64,000 nt of DNA from Nonomuraea guangzhouensis (GTDB taxonomy: Bacteria > Actinomycetota > Actinomycetes > Streptosporangiales > Streptosporangiaceae), in the NCBI RefSeq assembly GCF_019396345.1, contig NZ_JAHKRM010000007.1:331535-395534 (forward strand), written 5' to 3'. How positions within the stretch are numbered: the stretch's first letter is position 1; each line of letters opens with the position of its first letter. The translations under genes and the position numbers were made by a program. Positions 1-10,100 of the stretch are shown piece after piece. The notes under the pieces were generated by a model. The model had not been told where the DNA came from. It was given only the letters and a program-made list of their open reading frames with translations, and searched no databases.

Positions 1-1
1 G

Positions 2-3000
2 ATGGTCCCGGTCGACTATCCCTCGCACACGGCCTTCGCCGAGCCGCTGCGTGATCGGCTGCTGACCGACCTGGCCGGGATCGACCCGTGGACGGCCGAG
101 GTGGCGTTCTGCTCCACCGTGACCGGCGAGCTGATCGACACCGCGGAGCTCGACGCCGGTTACTGGTACACCAACCTGCGCAGGCCGGTGCGCTTCGACC
201 AGGCGGTCCAGACCTTGATCCAGCAGGGCTACGGCATGTTCGTCGAGGTCAGCCCGCATCCGACGCTGACCGGCGCGGTACAGGAGACAGCCGAGGCCGC
301 GGGCGGCACCGTAGTGGCCGTCGGCTCGCTGCGCCGCGACGAGGAGGAGACAGCCAGATTCGTCACCTCACTCGCGGAGGCCCACGCCCACGGCGCGCCG
401 GTCGACTGGACGCCGATCCTCGCCCCGTCCCAGGCCCGGAGGGTGGACCTGCCCACGTACGCCTTCCAGCGCGAACGCTACTGGCTGGAGGCCACCGACA
501 CGGCCGACGTCGCCCACGCGGGCCTGACCGCGGCCGACCACCCCTTCCTCGGCGGCGCGCTGCCGCTGGCGGACTCGGACGAGGTCGCCTTCACCGGCCG
601 GTTGTCGCTGCGCTCGCACCCATGGCTCGCCGGTCACGTCGTGTCCGGCACGGTGCTGTTCCCCGGTGCGGCGTTCGCCGAGCTGGCCGTCGGCGCGGGC
701 CGCCAGGTCGGCTGCGCCCAGTTGGAGGAGCTGATCCTGGAGGCGCCGCTGGCGCTGCCCGAGCAGGGCGGCGTGCTGGTGCAGGTGCGGATCGACGCGC
801 CCGACGAGACCGGGCGGCGGCCGCTCGCGATGCACGCGCGCTCCGAGGGCGAGCTGGACTGGACGCGGCACGCGACCGGCGCGCTGGCCGCCGCGCGTCC
901 CGCCGCGGACTTCGACCTGTCCGCCTGGCCACCGCCCGGCGCCGAGGCCGTCGACGTGGCCGATCTCTACGACCGCCTCGCCGAGCGCGGTCTCGCCTAC
1001 GACGGGCCATTCCGCGGGCTCAAGGCCGCCTGGCGGCTGGCGGACGAGGTGTTCGCCGAGGTCACCGTGCCGCACCGGGAAGCGGGGGCCTTCGGCCTGC
1101 ATCCGGCCCTGCTGGACGCCGCGCTGCACGCGGAGTCCCTGCTGGACCCGGCCGCCCAGGAGGTGAGCCTGCCCTTCACCTGGTCCGGCCTCTCCCTGTA
1201 CGCCGAAGGCGCTTCCACGGTGCGGGTCCGCCTGACCCGGACCGGTCCCGACGAGCTGTCGCTGCGGCTGGCCGACCCCTCCGGAGCTCCGGTGGCCGCG
1301 GTGGAGTCGCTCCTGTCCCGGCCGTTCTCGGCGTCGGCGCCGGACCCGCGCCGCGAGTCGATGTTCCGGATCGGCTGGATCCCCTCGCCGTACACCGGCG
1401 ACTCGCCCGCGCCGAGCCGCCGCGCCGTGGTGGGCGCGGACGAGACGGGGCTCGCCGCCGCCCTGGGCGCCACCGCCTGTCCCGACCTGGCGTCCGTGCC
1501 GTCGGGTTCCGAGCTCGTGTTCGTGACCTTCGCGGGCGGCGGAGCCGTGCGGGGCGCGATCCATCGGGCCCTGGACACGGTACGGTCCTGGCTGGCCGAC
1601 GACCGGTTCGACGATTCCACGTTCGTCCTGGTCACCAGGGGAGCGGTCGCCGTGGCCGGCGAGGACGTGACCGACCTGGCCGCCGCCGCGGTGCTCGGCC
1701 TGCTGCGGTCCGCGCAGTCGGAGCATCCCGGCCGGTTCGTGCTCCTGGACCTCGACGACTCCGAGATGCCGGTGCCCGCCGTGCTCGCGGCGCTCACCGA
1801 GCCGCAACTGGCCATACGCGCGGGCGCGGTGTTCGTGCCCAGGCTGGCGCGGGCGACGACCGGCGAGGCGCTGCTGCCGCCCTGGGGCCGCGAGACCTGG
1901 CGGCTCGACTCCACCGGCGACGGCACGCTGAACGGCCTGGCACTGGTGCCGTGCCCCGAGGCGAGCCGCCCGCTGGGACCGGGCGAGGTGCGGGTGTCGA
2001 TCCGCGCGGCGGGGGTGAACTTCCGCGACGTCGTGGTGGCGCTGGGGATGGTCCCGGAGCGCGAGGTCCCGATCGGCGGCGAGGCCGCGGGTGTGGTGCT
2101 GGAGGTGGGCGCCGGGGTTGCCGATCTGGTGCCCGGTGATCGGGTGCTGGGGTTGCTGGACGGCGCGTTCGGTCCGGTGGGGGTGACGGATCGGCGGTTG
2201 CTGGCTCGGATGCCCGCCGGGTGGTCGTTCGCGGAGGCGGCGTCGGTCCCGGGCGTGTTCCTGACCGCCTATTACGGCCTGGTGGACGTGGCCGGGGTAC
2301 GGCCGGGGGACAGGGTGCTCATCCACGCCGCCGCCGGCGGGGTGGGGATGGCTGCAGTACAGGTGGCCCGATGGCTGGGCGCGGAGGTATTCGGCACGGC
2401 GAGCCCGGGCAAGTGGGGAGCGCTCACCCTGGACGAGGACCATGTGGCCTCGTCGCGGACGCTGGACTTCGCGGAGAAGTTCGGCCAGGTGGATGTGGTG
2501 CTCAACTCGCTGGCTGGTGAGTTCGTTGACGCCTCGCTGGGGCTGCTGTCCGAGGGCGGCCGGTTCGTGGAGATGGGCAAGACGGACATCCGTTCCGCGG
2601 ACACGATCGCGCCCGGGGTCCGCTACACCGCCTTCGACCTGATCGACGTGGGCCCGGACCGGCTGGGCGAGCTGCTGGCCGAGGTCCTGGCGCTGTTCGA
2701 GGAGGGCGTGTTCGAGGCGCTGCCCGTGCGCACGTGGGACGTGCGGCGGGCGCGGGAAGCGTTCCGGCTCATGTCGCAGGCCCGGCACGTCGGCAAGGTC
2801 GTCCTGACGATGCCGGTCGCGTTCGACGGGGACGGCACCGTGCTGGTGACGGGCGGCACGGGGATGCTGGGCGGGTTGGTGGCCCGGCACCTGGTGGCCG
2901 CGTACGGCGTCCGGGATCTGGTCCTGGTGGGACGCAGAGGCGCCGAGGCGCCCGGCGTGGAAGAGCTGCGCGCCGAGCTCGCGGGGTCGGGGGCGCGGGT

Positions 3001-4162
3001 CGAGATCGTGGCGTGTGACGTCGCCGACCGCGCCGCGCTGGCCGGGCTGCTGGACCGCGTACGTACGGATCGCCGGCTGTCCGCGGTGGTGCACGCGGCG
3101 GGGGCGCTGGACGACGGCATGGTGGAGTCGCTCACGGCTGAGCAGGTCGACGCGGTGGTGGGGGCGAAGGCCGAGGCGGCCTGGCAGCTGCACGAGCTGA
3201 CCGAGGGCCTGGATCTGTCGGCGTTCGTGCTGTTCTCCTCGGCGGCGGGCGTCCTGGGAGAGGCGGGACAGGGCAACTACGCGGCGGCGAACGCCTTCCT
3301 GGACGCCCTGGCGACCCACCGCCGCGCGCACGGCCTCGCCGCGGTGTCGCTGGCCTGGGGCTTCTGGGAACAACGCAGCAGCATGACCGCGCACCTGGAC
3401 GACACCGCCCTGGCCGGCATGGCGCGGTCCGGTCTGGCCGCGCTCTCCTCTGCCGACGGGCTGACCCTGTTCGACGCCGCCCAGACCGTGGACGAACCCG
3501 TCCTGCTGCCGATGCGGCTGGACCTCGCCGCCCTGCGGTCGAGCGCCACCCCGCTGCCGGCGCTGCTGCGCGGCCTGGTCCGCGCCCAGGCCCGCGCCCA
3601 CGTACGGCAGGCCGCCCAGCCCGGCGTCAGCACGCTGAAAGACCGGCTCGACGGCCTGCCGGAGGACGAACGGAAGGCCGCGCTCGTCCGGCTCGTCCGC
3701 GCCGAGGCGGCAGGCGTGCTCGGGCACCCCGGCCCCGACTCGGTAGCACCGGACCGGGCCTTCAAGGACCTGGGCTTCGACTCGCTGACCGGGGTCGAGC
3801 TGCGCAACCGGCTCAGCGCCGCCACCGGCCTGCGCCTGCCCAGCACACTCGTCTTCGACCACCCCACGCCGGACGCCCTCGCCGACCGGGTGCGAGCCGC
3901 CTTCCTCCCGGCCGCCCAGGACGCCTCCGCCGCCGTGTACGCGGAGGTCGACCGGCTGGAGGCCGCGCTCGCCACGGTGACCGGTGACCGGGCCGGGATC
4001 ACCGCCCGGCTGCGGTCACTGGTCCGCAAGTGGAACGACCCGCAGGGCGAGGCGACCGAGGCCGGGCAGTACGAGGCGGCCACGGACGACGAGCTCTTCA
4101 CGATGCTCGACAACGAGCTCGGCTCCTCGCGACGGAGGTCTGAGACTGATGGCGAACGATGA
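2..4162 (+). CDS. Modular type I polyketide synthase, 3' part (AT-DH-ER-KR-ACP)
   Basis: The gene is cut by the window edge, so the first codon here is internal: the protein opens inside an AT domain at the substrate motif VDYPSH (YASH in methylmalonyl-type ATs). Counting from base 2, the order is AT C-terminus (1-115), DH (about 175-440, HxxxGxxxxP with His212, DAALH motif), ER (about 630-935, HAAAGGVG cofactor loop), KR (about 945-1190, LDD motif of B-type KRs, Tyr1093), ACP (Ser1261 in GFDSL) and a C-terminal docking helix region. It fully reduces the beta-keto group of the incoming chain. The ER has Val684 where E. coli quinone reductase has Tyr52; Val there is associated with a 2R methyl. 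The stop overlaps the next PKS start by 14 bases, so the genes are translationally coupled. The extender unit is probably methylmalonyl-CoA, but YPSH is a variant motif. Confidence 0.95.
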   Translation: MVPVDYPSHTAFAEPLRDRLLTDLAGIDPWTAEVAFCSTVTGELIDTAELDAGYWYTNLRRPVRFDQAVQTLIQQGYGMFVEVSPHPTLTGAVQETAEAAGGTVVAVGSLRRDEEETARFVTSLAEAHAHGAPVDWTPILAPSQARRVDLPTYAFQRERYWLEATDTADVAHAGLTAADHPFLGGALPLADSDEVAFTGRLSLRSHPWLAGHVVSGTVLFPGAAFAELAVGAGRQVGCAQLEELILEAPLALPEQGGVLVQVRIDAPDETGRRPLAMHARSEGELDWTRHATGALAAARPAADFDLSAWPPPGAEAVDVADLYDRLAERGLAYDGPFRGLKAAWRLADEVFAEVTVPHREAGAFGLHPALLDAALHAESLLDPAAQEVSLPFTWSGLSLYAEGASTVRVRLTRTGPDELSLRLADPSGAPVAAVESLLSRPFSASAPDPRRESMFRIGWIPSPYTGDSPAPSRRAVVGADETGLAAALGATACPDLASVPSGSELVFVTFAGGGAVRGAIHRALDTVRSWLADDRFDDSTFVLVTRGAVAVAGEDVTDLAAAAVLGLLRSAQSEHPGRFVLLDLDDSEMPVPAVLAALTEPQLAIRAGAVFVPRLARATTGEALLPPWGRETWRLDSTGDGTLNGLALVPCPEASRPLGPGEVRVSIRAAGVNFRDVVVALGMVPEREVPIGGEAAGVVLEVGAGVADLVPGDRVLGLLDGAFGPVGVTDRRLLARMPAGWSFAEAASVPGVFLTAYYGLVDVAGVRPGDRVLIHAAAGGVGMAAVQVARWLGAEVFGTASPGKWGALTLDEDHVASSRTLDFAEKFGQVDVVLNSLAGEFVDASLGLLSEGGRFVEMGKTDIRSADTIAPGVRYTAFDLIDVGPDRLGELLAEVLALFEEGVFEALPVRTWDVRRAREAFRLMSQARHVGKVVLTMPVAFDGDGTVLVTGGTGMLGGLVARHLVAAYGVRDLVLVGRRGAEAPGVEELRAELAGSGARVEIVACDVADRAALAGLLDRVRTDRRLSAVVHAAGALDDGMVESLTAEQVDAVVGAKAEAAWQLHELTEGLDLSAFVLFSSAAGVLGEAGQGNYAAANAFLDALATHRRAHGLAAVSLAWGFWEQRSSMTAHLDDTALAGMARSGLAALSSADGLTLFDAAQTVDEPVLLPMRLDLAALRSSATPLPALLRGLVRAQARAHVRQAAQPGVSTLKDRLDGLPEDERKAALVRLVRAEAAGVLGHPGPDSVAPDRAFKDLGFDSLTGVELRNRLSAATGLRLPSTLVFDHPTPDALADRVRAAFLPAAQDASAAVYAEVDRLEAALATVTGDRAGITARLRSLVRKWNDPQGEATEAGQYEAATDDELFTMLDNELGSSRRRSETDGER

Positions 4163-7100
4163 CAAGCTCCGCGAATACCTGAGGCTCGCGACCGCCGAAC
4201 TGCGGTCGGTCCATCGGCGGATGGACGAGATGGAGGCCAGGCGGCACGAGCCCATCGCGATCGTGGCCATGAGCTGCCGCCTGCCCGGCGGAGTACGCGA
4301 TCCCGAGCAGCTCTGGCGGCTGGTCGCCGAAGGGCGCGACGCGATGTCGGAGTTCCCCGCCGACCGGAGCTGGGACCTGGAGCGGCTCTACAACCCCGAC
4401 CCCGAGCACGCCGGGACGTGTTACGTCAGCACGGGCGGATTCGTGCGCGACGTGGGGGACTTCGACGCGGGCTTCTTCGGCATGAGCCCGCGGGAGGCCC
4501 TGGCCACGGATCCGCAGCAGCGGCTGCTGCTGGAGACCTCCTGGGAACTGCTCGAACAGGCCGGCCTCGACCCCGCCACCCTGAAAGGCAGCGAAACAGG
4601 CGTCTTCGTCGGCGCCGCGTCCTCCGGGTACGGCGTCGGCCCGGCCGGGTTCCCCGACGGAGTCGAGGGCCATCTGCTGACCGGCGGCTCCACGGCCGTG
4701 ATGTCCGGCCGCATCGCGTACGCACTCGGCCTGGAGGGGCCCGCCGTCACCTTGGACACGGCGTGCTCGTCGTCCCTGGTCGCGCTCCACCTGGCCTGCG
4801 AGTCGCTGCGCAGGGGCGAGTGCGCCCTGGCCATCAGCGGCGGCGCCACCATCATCTTCACCCCCGAGATCTTCGTGGAGTTCAGCAGGCAGCGGGGGCT
4901 GGCGCGGGACGGTCGGTGCAAGGCGTTCGCGGAGGCGGCGGATGGCACGGCCTTCGCCGAAGGCGTGGGTCTCGTGTTGCTGGAGCGGTTGTCGGACGCG
5001 CGGCGCCTTGGTCATCGGGTGCTGGCGGTGGTGCGGGGCAGCGCGGTCAATCAGGACGGTGCGAGCAACGGGCTGACCGCCCCGAACGGCCCCTCCCAGC
5101 AGCGGGTGATCCGCCAGGCGCTGATCGACGCCGAGCTGTCCCCCATCGACGTGGACGCCGTGGAAGCCCACGGCACCGGCACGATGCTGGGCGATCCGAT
5201 CGAGGCGCAGGCGCTGCTGGCCACCTACGGACAGGATCGTCCGCAGGATCGGCCGCTGTGGCTGGGCACGGTCAAATCCAACATCGGCCACACCCAGGCC
5301 GCCGCCGGCGTCGCCGGGGTGATCAAGATGGTCATGGCGATGCGGCACGGCGTACTGCCGAAGACGCTGCACGTCGACACCCCGACCTCGCACGTGGACT
5401 GGTCCGCCGGGAACGTCCGGCTGCTGACCGAACCGGCCCCCTGGCCCGGCGGCGACCGTCCCCGCCGGGCGGGAGTGTCGTCGTTCGGCATCAGCGGAAC
5501 CAACGCCCACGTCGTCCTGGAAGGGGTCGAGGAAGAGCCCGCGGAGCCACGGGAGCTCGCTCAGTCCCCCATGCCGATGCTGCTCTCCGGCCGGAGCCCG
5601 GCGGCGCTGCGCGCTCAGGCCGAGCGGCTGAAGTCCTACCTGGAAGAGCGGACGGACCTGGCCCTGCCGGATGTGGCCTACTCGCTGGCGACGACCCGGG
5701 CGGGCCTGGAACACCGCGCGGTGGTGACCGCGCCGGACCGCGCCGGACTGCTGGCGGGCCTGTCCCAGCCGGCCGACGGCGTGGTGAGCGGCGGAAAGCT
5801 GGCGTTCCTGTTCACCGGGCAGGGCAGCCAGCGGGTGGGGATGGGGCTGGAACTGGCCGCGACCTATCCGGTGTTCGCCGAACACCTGGCGGCGTCGTGC
5901 GCGCACCTGGATCCGCGGCTGGAGCATCCGCTGATGGAGGTGATGGCGGAGCGGCCCGACCTGCTGGACCAGACGGGATACACCCAGGCCGCCCTGTTCG
6001 CGGTGGAGGTGGCGCTGTACCGGCTGGTGGAGTCATGGGGCGTCGTGCCCGACTTCCTGCTCGGGCACTCGATCGGCGAACTGGCGGCGGCGCACGCGGC
6101 GGGCGTGCTGTCGCTGGAGGACGCGTGCGCGCTCGTGGCCGCCCGCGGCCGGCTCATGCAGGCGCTGCCGGCCGGTGGGGCGATGGTCGCGGTCCAGGCG
6201 GGGGAGGAGGAGGCCGGGCGGATCCTGGCCGAGACCCCGGACGCCGCCGGCGCGGTGGTGATCGCGGCCGTCAACGGGCCGGCGTCGGTGGTCCTGTCCG
6301 GTGACGAGCAGGCGGTCACGCGGGTGGCGGGCCGGTTCGCCAAGTCCCGCCGGTTGCCGGTCAGCCACGCCTTCCACTCCCCCCGGATGGAGCCGATGCT
6401 GGCTGCCTTCCGCGAGGTGGCCGAGAGCCTGTCGTACGGGAGCGCGTCGGTTCCGGTGGTGTCGAACCTGACCGGCGAGCCGGTACCGGAGTTCTCCGCC
6501 GAGTACTGGGTGCGGCACGTCCGCGAAGCGGTGCGATTCGCCGACGGCATCGCCTTCCTCCACGAGCGGGACGTACGGACCTTCGTCGAACTGGGCCCCG
6601 ACGGGGTGCTGTCGGGCCTGGGACAGGAGTGCGTACCCGAGCCCCAGGACGGGCGCGGCCCGGTCTTCGTACCGTTGCTGCGCCGCGGCCGAGGCGAGGC
6701 CGAGCAGGTGGTGACGGCCGTCGGGCAGGCGCACGCCGGTGGCGCGGCCGTGGACTGGGAGAGGTTCTTCGCCGGTACCGGCGCCCGCCGGGTGGACCTG
6801 CCCACCTACGCCTTCCAGCACCGCCGCTACTGGCTGAACCCCGGACAGTCCGGCGGCGATCCCGCCTCGATCGGCCTCGACGCCCCGGACCATCCGCTGC
6901 TGGGCGCCGCCGTCGAACTACCCGACTCGGGCGGATTCCTGTTCACCGCCCAGCTCTCCCGCTCCGCGCACCCATGGCTCGCCGATCACACGATCGGCGA
7001 AGAGGTGATCTTCCCTGGCACCGGCCTGGTGGAACTCGCCATCAGGGCCGCCGACCAGGTCGGCTGCGGGAAGCTCGAGGAGCTGACCTTGGAGCAGCCG

Positions 7101-10100
7101 CTGCTCCTCCCCGAACGCGGCAGCGTCCGGCTGCAGATCGTGGTGTCCGATCCGGACGACTCCGGCACCCGGACGATCAAGATGTACTCGCAGTCCGGTG
7201 ACGCGCCATGGGACCGGCACGCCACCGGCGCGCTCGCGCCGGCCGCCGCGCCCGTCGGATTCGAGGCCGCCTCGTGGCCACCGTCCGACGCGCAGCAGGT
7301 CGAGGTGGACGGACTGTACGACCGGCTCGCCGACCTGGGACTCCGCTACGGCCCGGCCTTCCGCGGCCTGCGGGCCGCCTGGACCCGTGGCGAGGAGGTC
7401 TTCGCCGAGGTAGAGCTGCCCGAGCACGCGGCGGCGGACGCGACCCGTTTCGGCCTGCATCCCGCCCTGCTGGACGCCGCGCTGCACGCCTTCGGCTTCA
7501 GCTCCGCCTCGGCCGAGCACACCGCGTTGCCGTTCACCTGGGCCGATGTGGAGCTGCACGCCGCCGGGGCGTCGAGCCTGCGCGTACGGGTGACGCCGAC
7601 GGGCGAAGACTCCTTGCGCTTGGAGGCGGCCGACTCGCTCGGTCAGCCGGTGGTGTCGATCGGTTCGCTGGTGCTGCGTCAGATCACCCTCGACAAGCTC
7701 GCCGGTGCCCGCACCGGTGCTGAACGTTCCTTGTACCACCTGGACTGGACGCCGATCTCGGTCGAGCCGGCGTCCTCGACCCGGTGCTGGGCCATCGGCG
7801 GCGAGGTCGCCGGCGCGGAGCCGTACGACGACCTGTCCGTGCTGATCCGGGCCGTCGAGTCGGGGGCGAGCCCGCCCGAGGTCGTCATCGTGCACCCCGC
7901 CGTCACGGCCGGGGCCGACACCGTGACCGCCGCGGGCACCGGCGGCTCGGCGTCCGTGACGGCTACGGGCGACTCGGTGTCCGTGACGGAGACGGGCGGC
8001 TCGGTGTCCGTGACGGGTATGGGCGACCCGGTGTCCGTGACGGACACGAGTGACTCCGTGGCGGCTGCGGACACGGGCGACTCCGTGGCCGCCACGGTCC
8101 ACACGGCGGTCCATCGGGCGCTCGACCTGGTGCAGGTCTGGCTGGCCGACCCACGGCTCGCCGAGTCTCGGCTGGTCTTCCTGACCAGGAAGGCGATCGC
8201 TCCCGGTGACGGGCGCGACCTCGCGGGGGCCGCGGTGTGGGGCCTGATCCGGTCCGCGCAGGCCGAGAACCCCGGCCAGTTCACCCTGCTCGACCTCGCT
8301 GACCACGCCCCCTCCGCCGACCTGGTCGCTGACCACGTGCCGTCCGCCGACCCGGTCGCTGACCGCGTCCCGTCCGCCGACCTGGTCGACGACCACCTCC
8401 CCTCCGCCGCCCTCATCGCCGCCGCGGCCCTCAGCGGCGAGCCGCAGCTCGTCCTGAAGGAGGGCGCGGTGCTCGCGGCCCGGCTCGCGCACGCGCCCGA
8501 CACCGGCCTGACCCCGCCGCCGGACGCCGCCACCTGGCGGATGGACAGCCGCGCCAAAGGCACGCTGGACGGCCTGGCCTTCGTCGACGCGCCAGAGGCC
8601 GCCGCGCCCCTGAAGCCGGGAGAGATCAGGATCGCCCTGCGCGCGGCCGGCGTGAACTTCCGCGACGTGCTCAACGCCCTCGGCATGTACCCGGGCGAGA
8701 GCGGCGCGATGGGACTGGAGGGCGCGGGCGTGATCGCCGAGATCGGCCCCGGCGTCACCGGGTTCGCGCCAGGCGACCGCGTGCTGGGCCTGTTCGACGG
8801 CGGCGCGTTCGGCCCGCTGATCGTCACGGACCACCGGCAGGTGGCTCCCATGCCCGCCGGGTGGTCGTTCGCGGAGGCGGCGTCGGTCCCGGTGGCGTTC
8901 CTGACCGCCTACTACGGTCTGGTCGATCTGGCCGGGGTACAGCCGGGGGACAGGGTGCTCATCCACGCCGCCGCCGGCGGGGTGGGGATGGCTGCGGTGC
9001 AGCTCGCCCGCCGGCTCGGCGCGGAGGTGTTCGGTACGGCAAGTCCGGGCAAGTGGGCAGCGCTCACCCTGGACGAGGACCATGTGGCCTCCTCACGGAC
9101 ACTGGACTTCGCGGAGAAGTTCGGCCAGGTCGACGTGGTGCTCAACTCGCTGGCCGGCGAGTTCGTCGACGCTTCACTGGGGCTGCTGTCGGACGGCGGC
9201 CGGTTCGTGGAGATGGGCAAGACCGACCTCCGCGACACCATCGCTCCCGGGATCCGTTACACGCCCTTCGACCTCGTCGAAGCCGGTCCCGACCGGACCG
9301 GGCAGATGCTGCGCGAGATTCTCGACCTGTTCGAGCGAGGCGAGATCCAGCCGCTCCCCGTCACGTCCTGGGACCTCAGGCGGGCCCCGGAGGCGTTCCG
9401 GTTCATGTCGCAAGCCCGGCATATCGGGAAGGTCGTGCTGACGGTCCCGTCCCCCATCGACCTCGACGGGACCGTACTGGTGACCGGCGGTACCGGCGGC
9501 CTCGGCAAGCTCCTCGCCCGCCATCTCGTCGCCCGCCACGGCGTACGCGATCTGCTGCTGACCAGCCGTCGCGGCACCGCCGTCGAGGGCGCCGAGAAAC
9601 TCCGCGCCGAGCTCGCGGAGCTCGGCGCGCGGGTCGAGATCGCGGCCTGTGACGTCGCCGACCGCGACGCGCTCGCCGCGCTGATCGCGGGCCGCCCGCT
9701 CACGGCCGTGGTGCACGCCGCGGGCGTACTGGACGACGGACCGATCACCTCGCTCACCCCCGAGCGACTGGACGGCGTGCTGCGGCCGAAGGCGGACGCG
9801 GCGCTGAACCTGCACGAGCTGACGCGCGGCCTCGACCTGTCGGCCTTCGTCATGTTCTCCTCGGCCGCCGGCACGATGGGCAGCGCGGGGCAGGGCAACT
9901 ACGCGGCCGCCAACGCCTTCCTGGACGCGCTGGCCCACCGGCGACGGGCGCAGGGGCTCCCGGCGACCTCGCTGGCCTGGGGGCCGTGGACGGGAAGCGG
10001 GGGCATGCTCGACACCCTCGCCGACGCCGAGGTCACCCGGATGGCCCGCGACGGCATCATCCCGTTCACGCCGGAGACGGGTTTGTCGGTGTTCGACACC

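Noticed and set aside
368..3862. A 1164-codon open frame antisense to the first PKS gene
   Set aside because: Long antisense frames are expected at this GC content; it has no domain signal, while the sense frame is a textbook PKS.
3984..4148. An N-terminal extension of the second PKS to an earlier ATG
   Set aside because: It would overlap the previous gene by about 180 bases and precede the recognisable docking helix, which follows its own SD.
6918..9083. A 721-codon frame antisense to the second PKS gene
   Set aside because: It is low-complexity shadow sequence generated by third-position GC, including a mirror of the tandem repeats.
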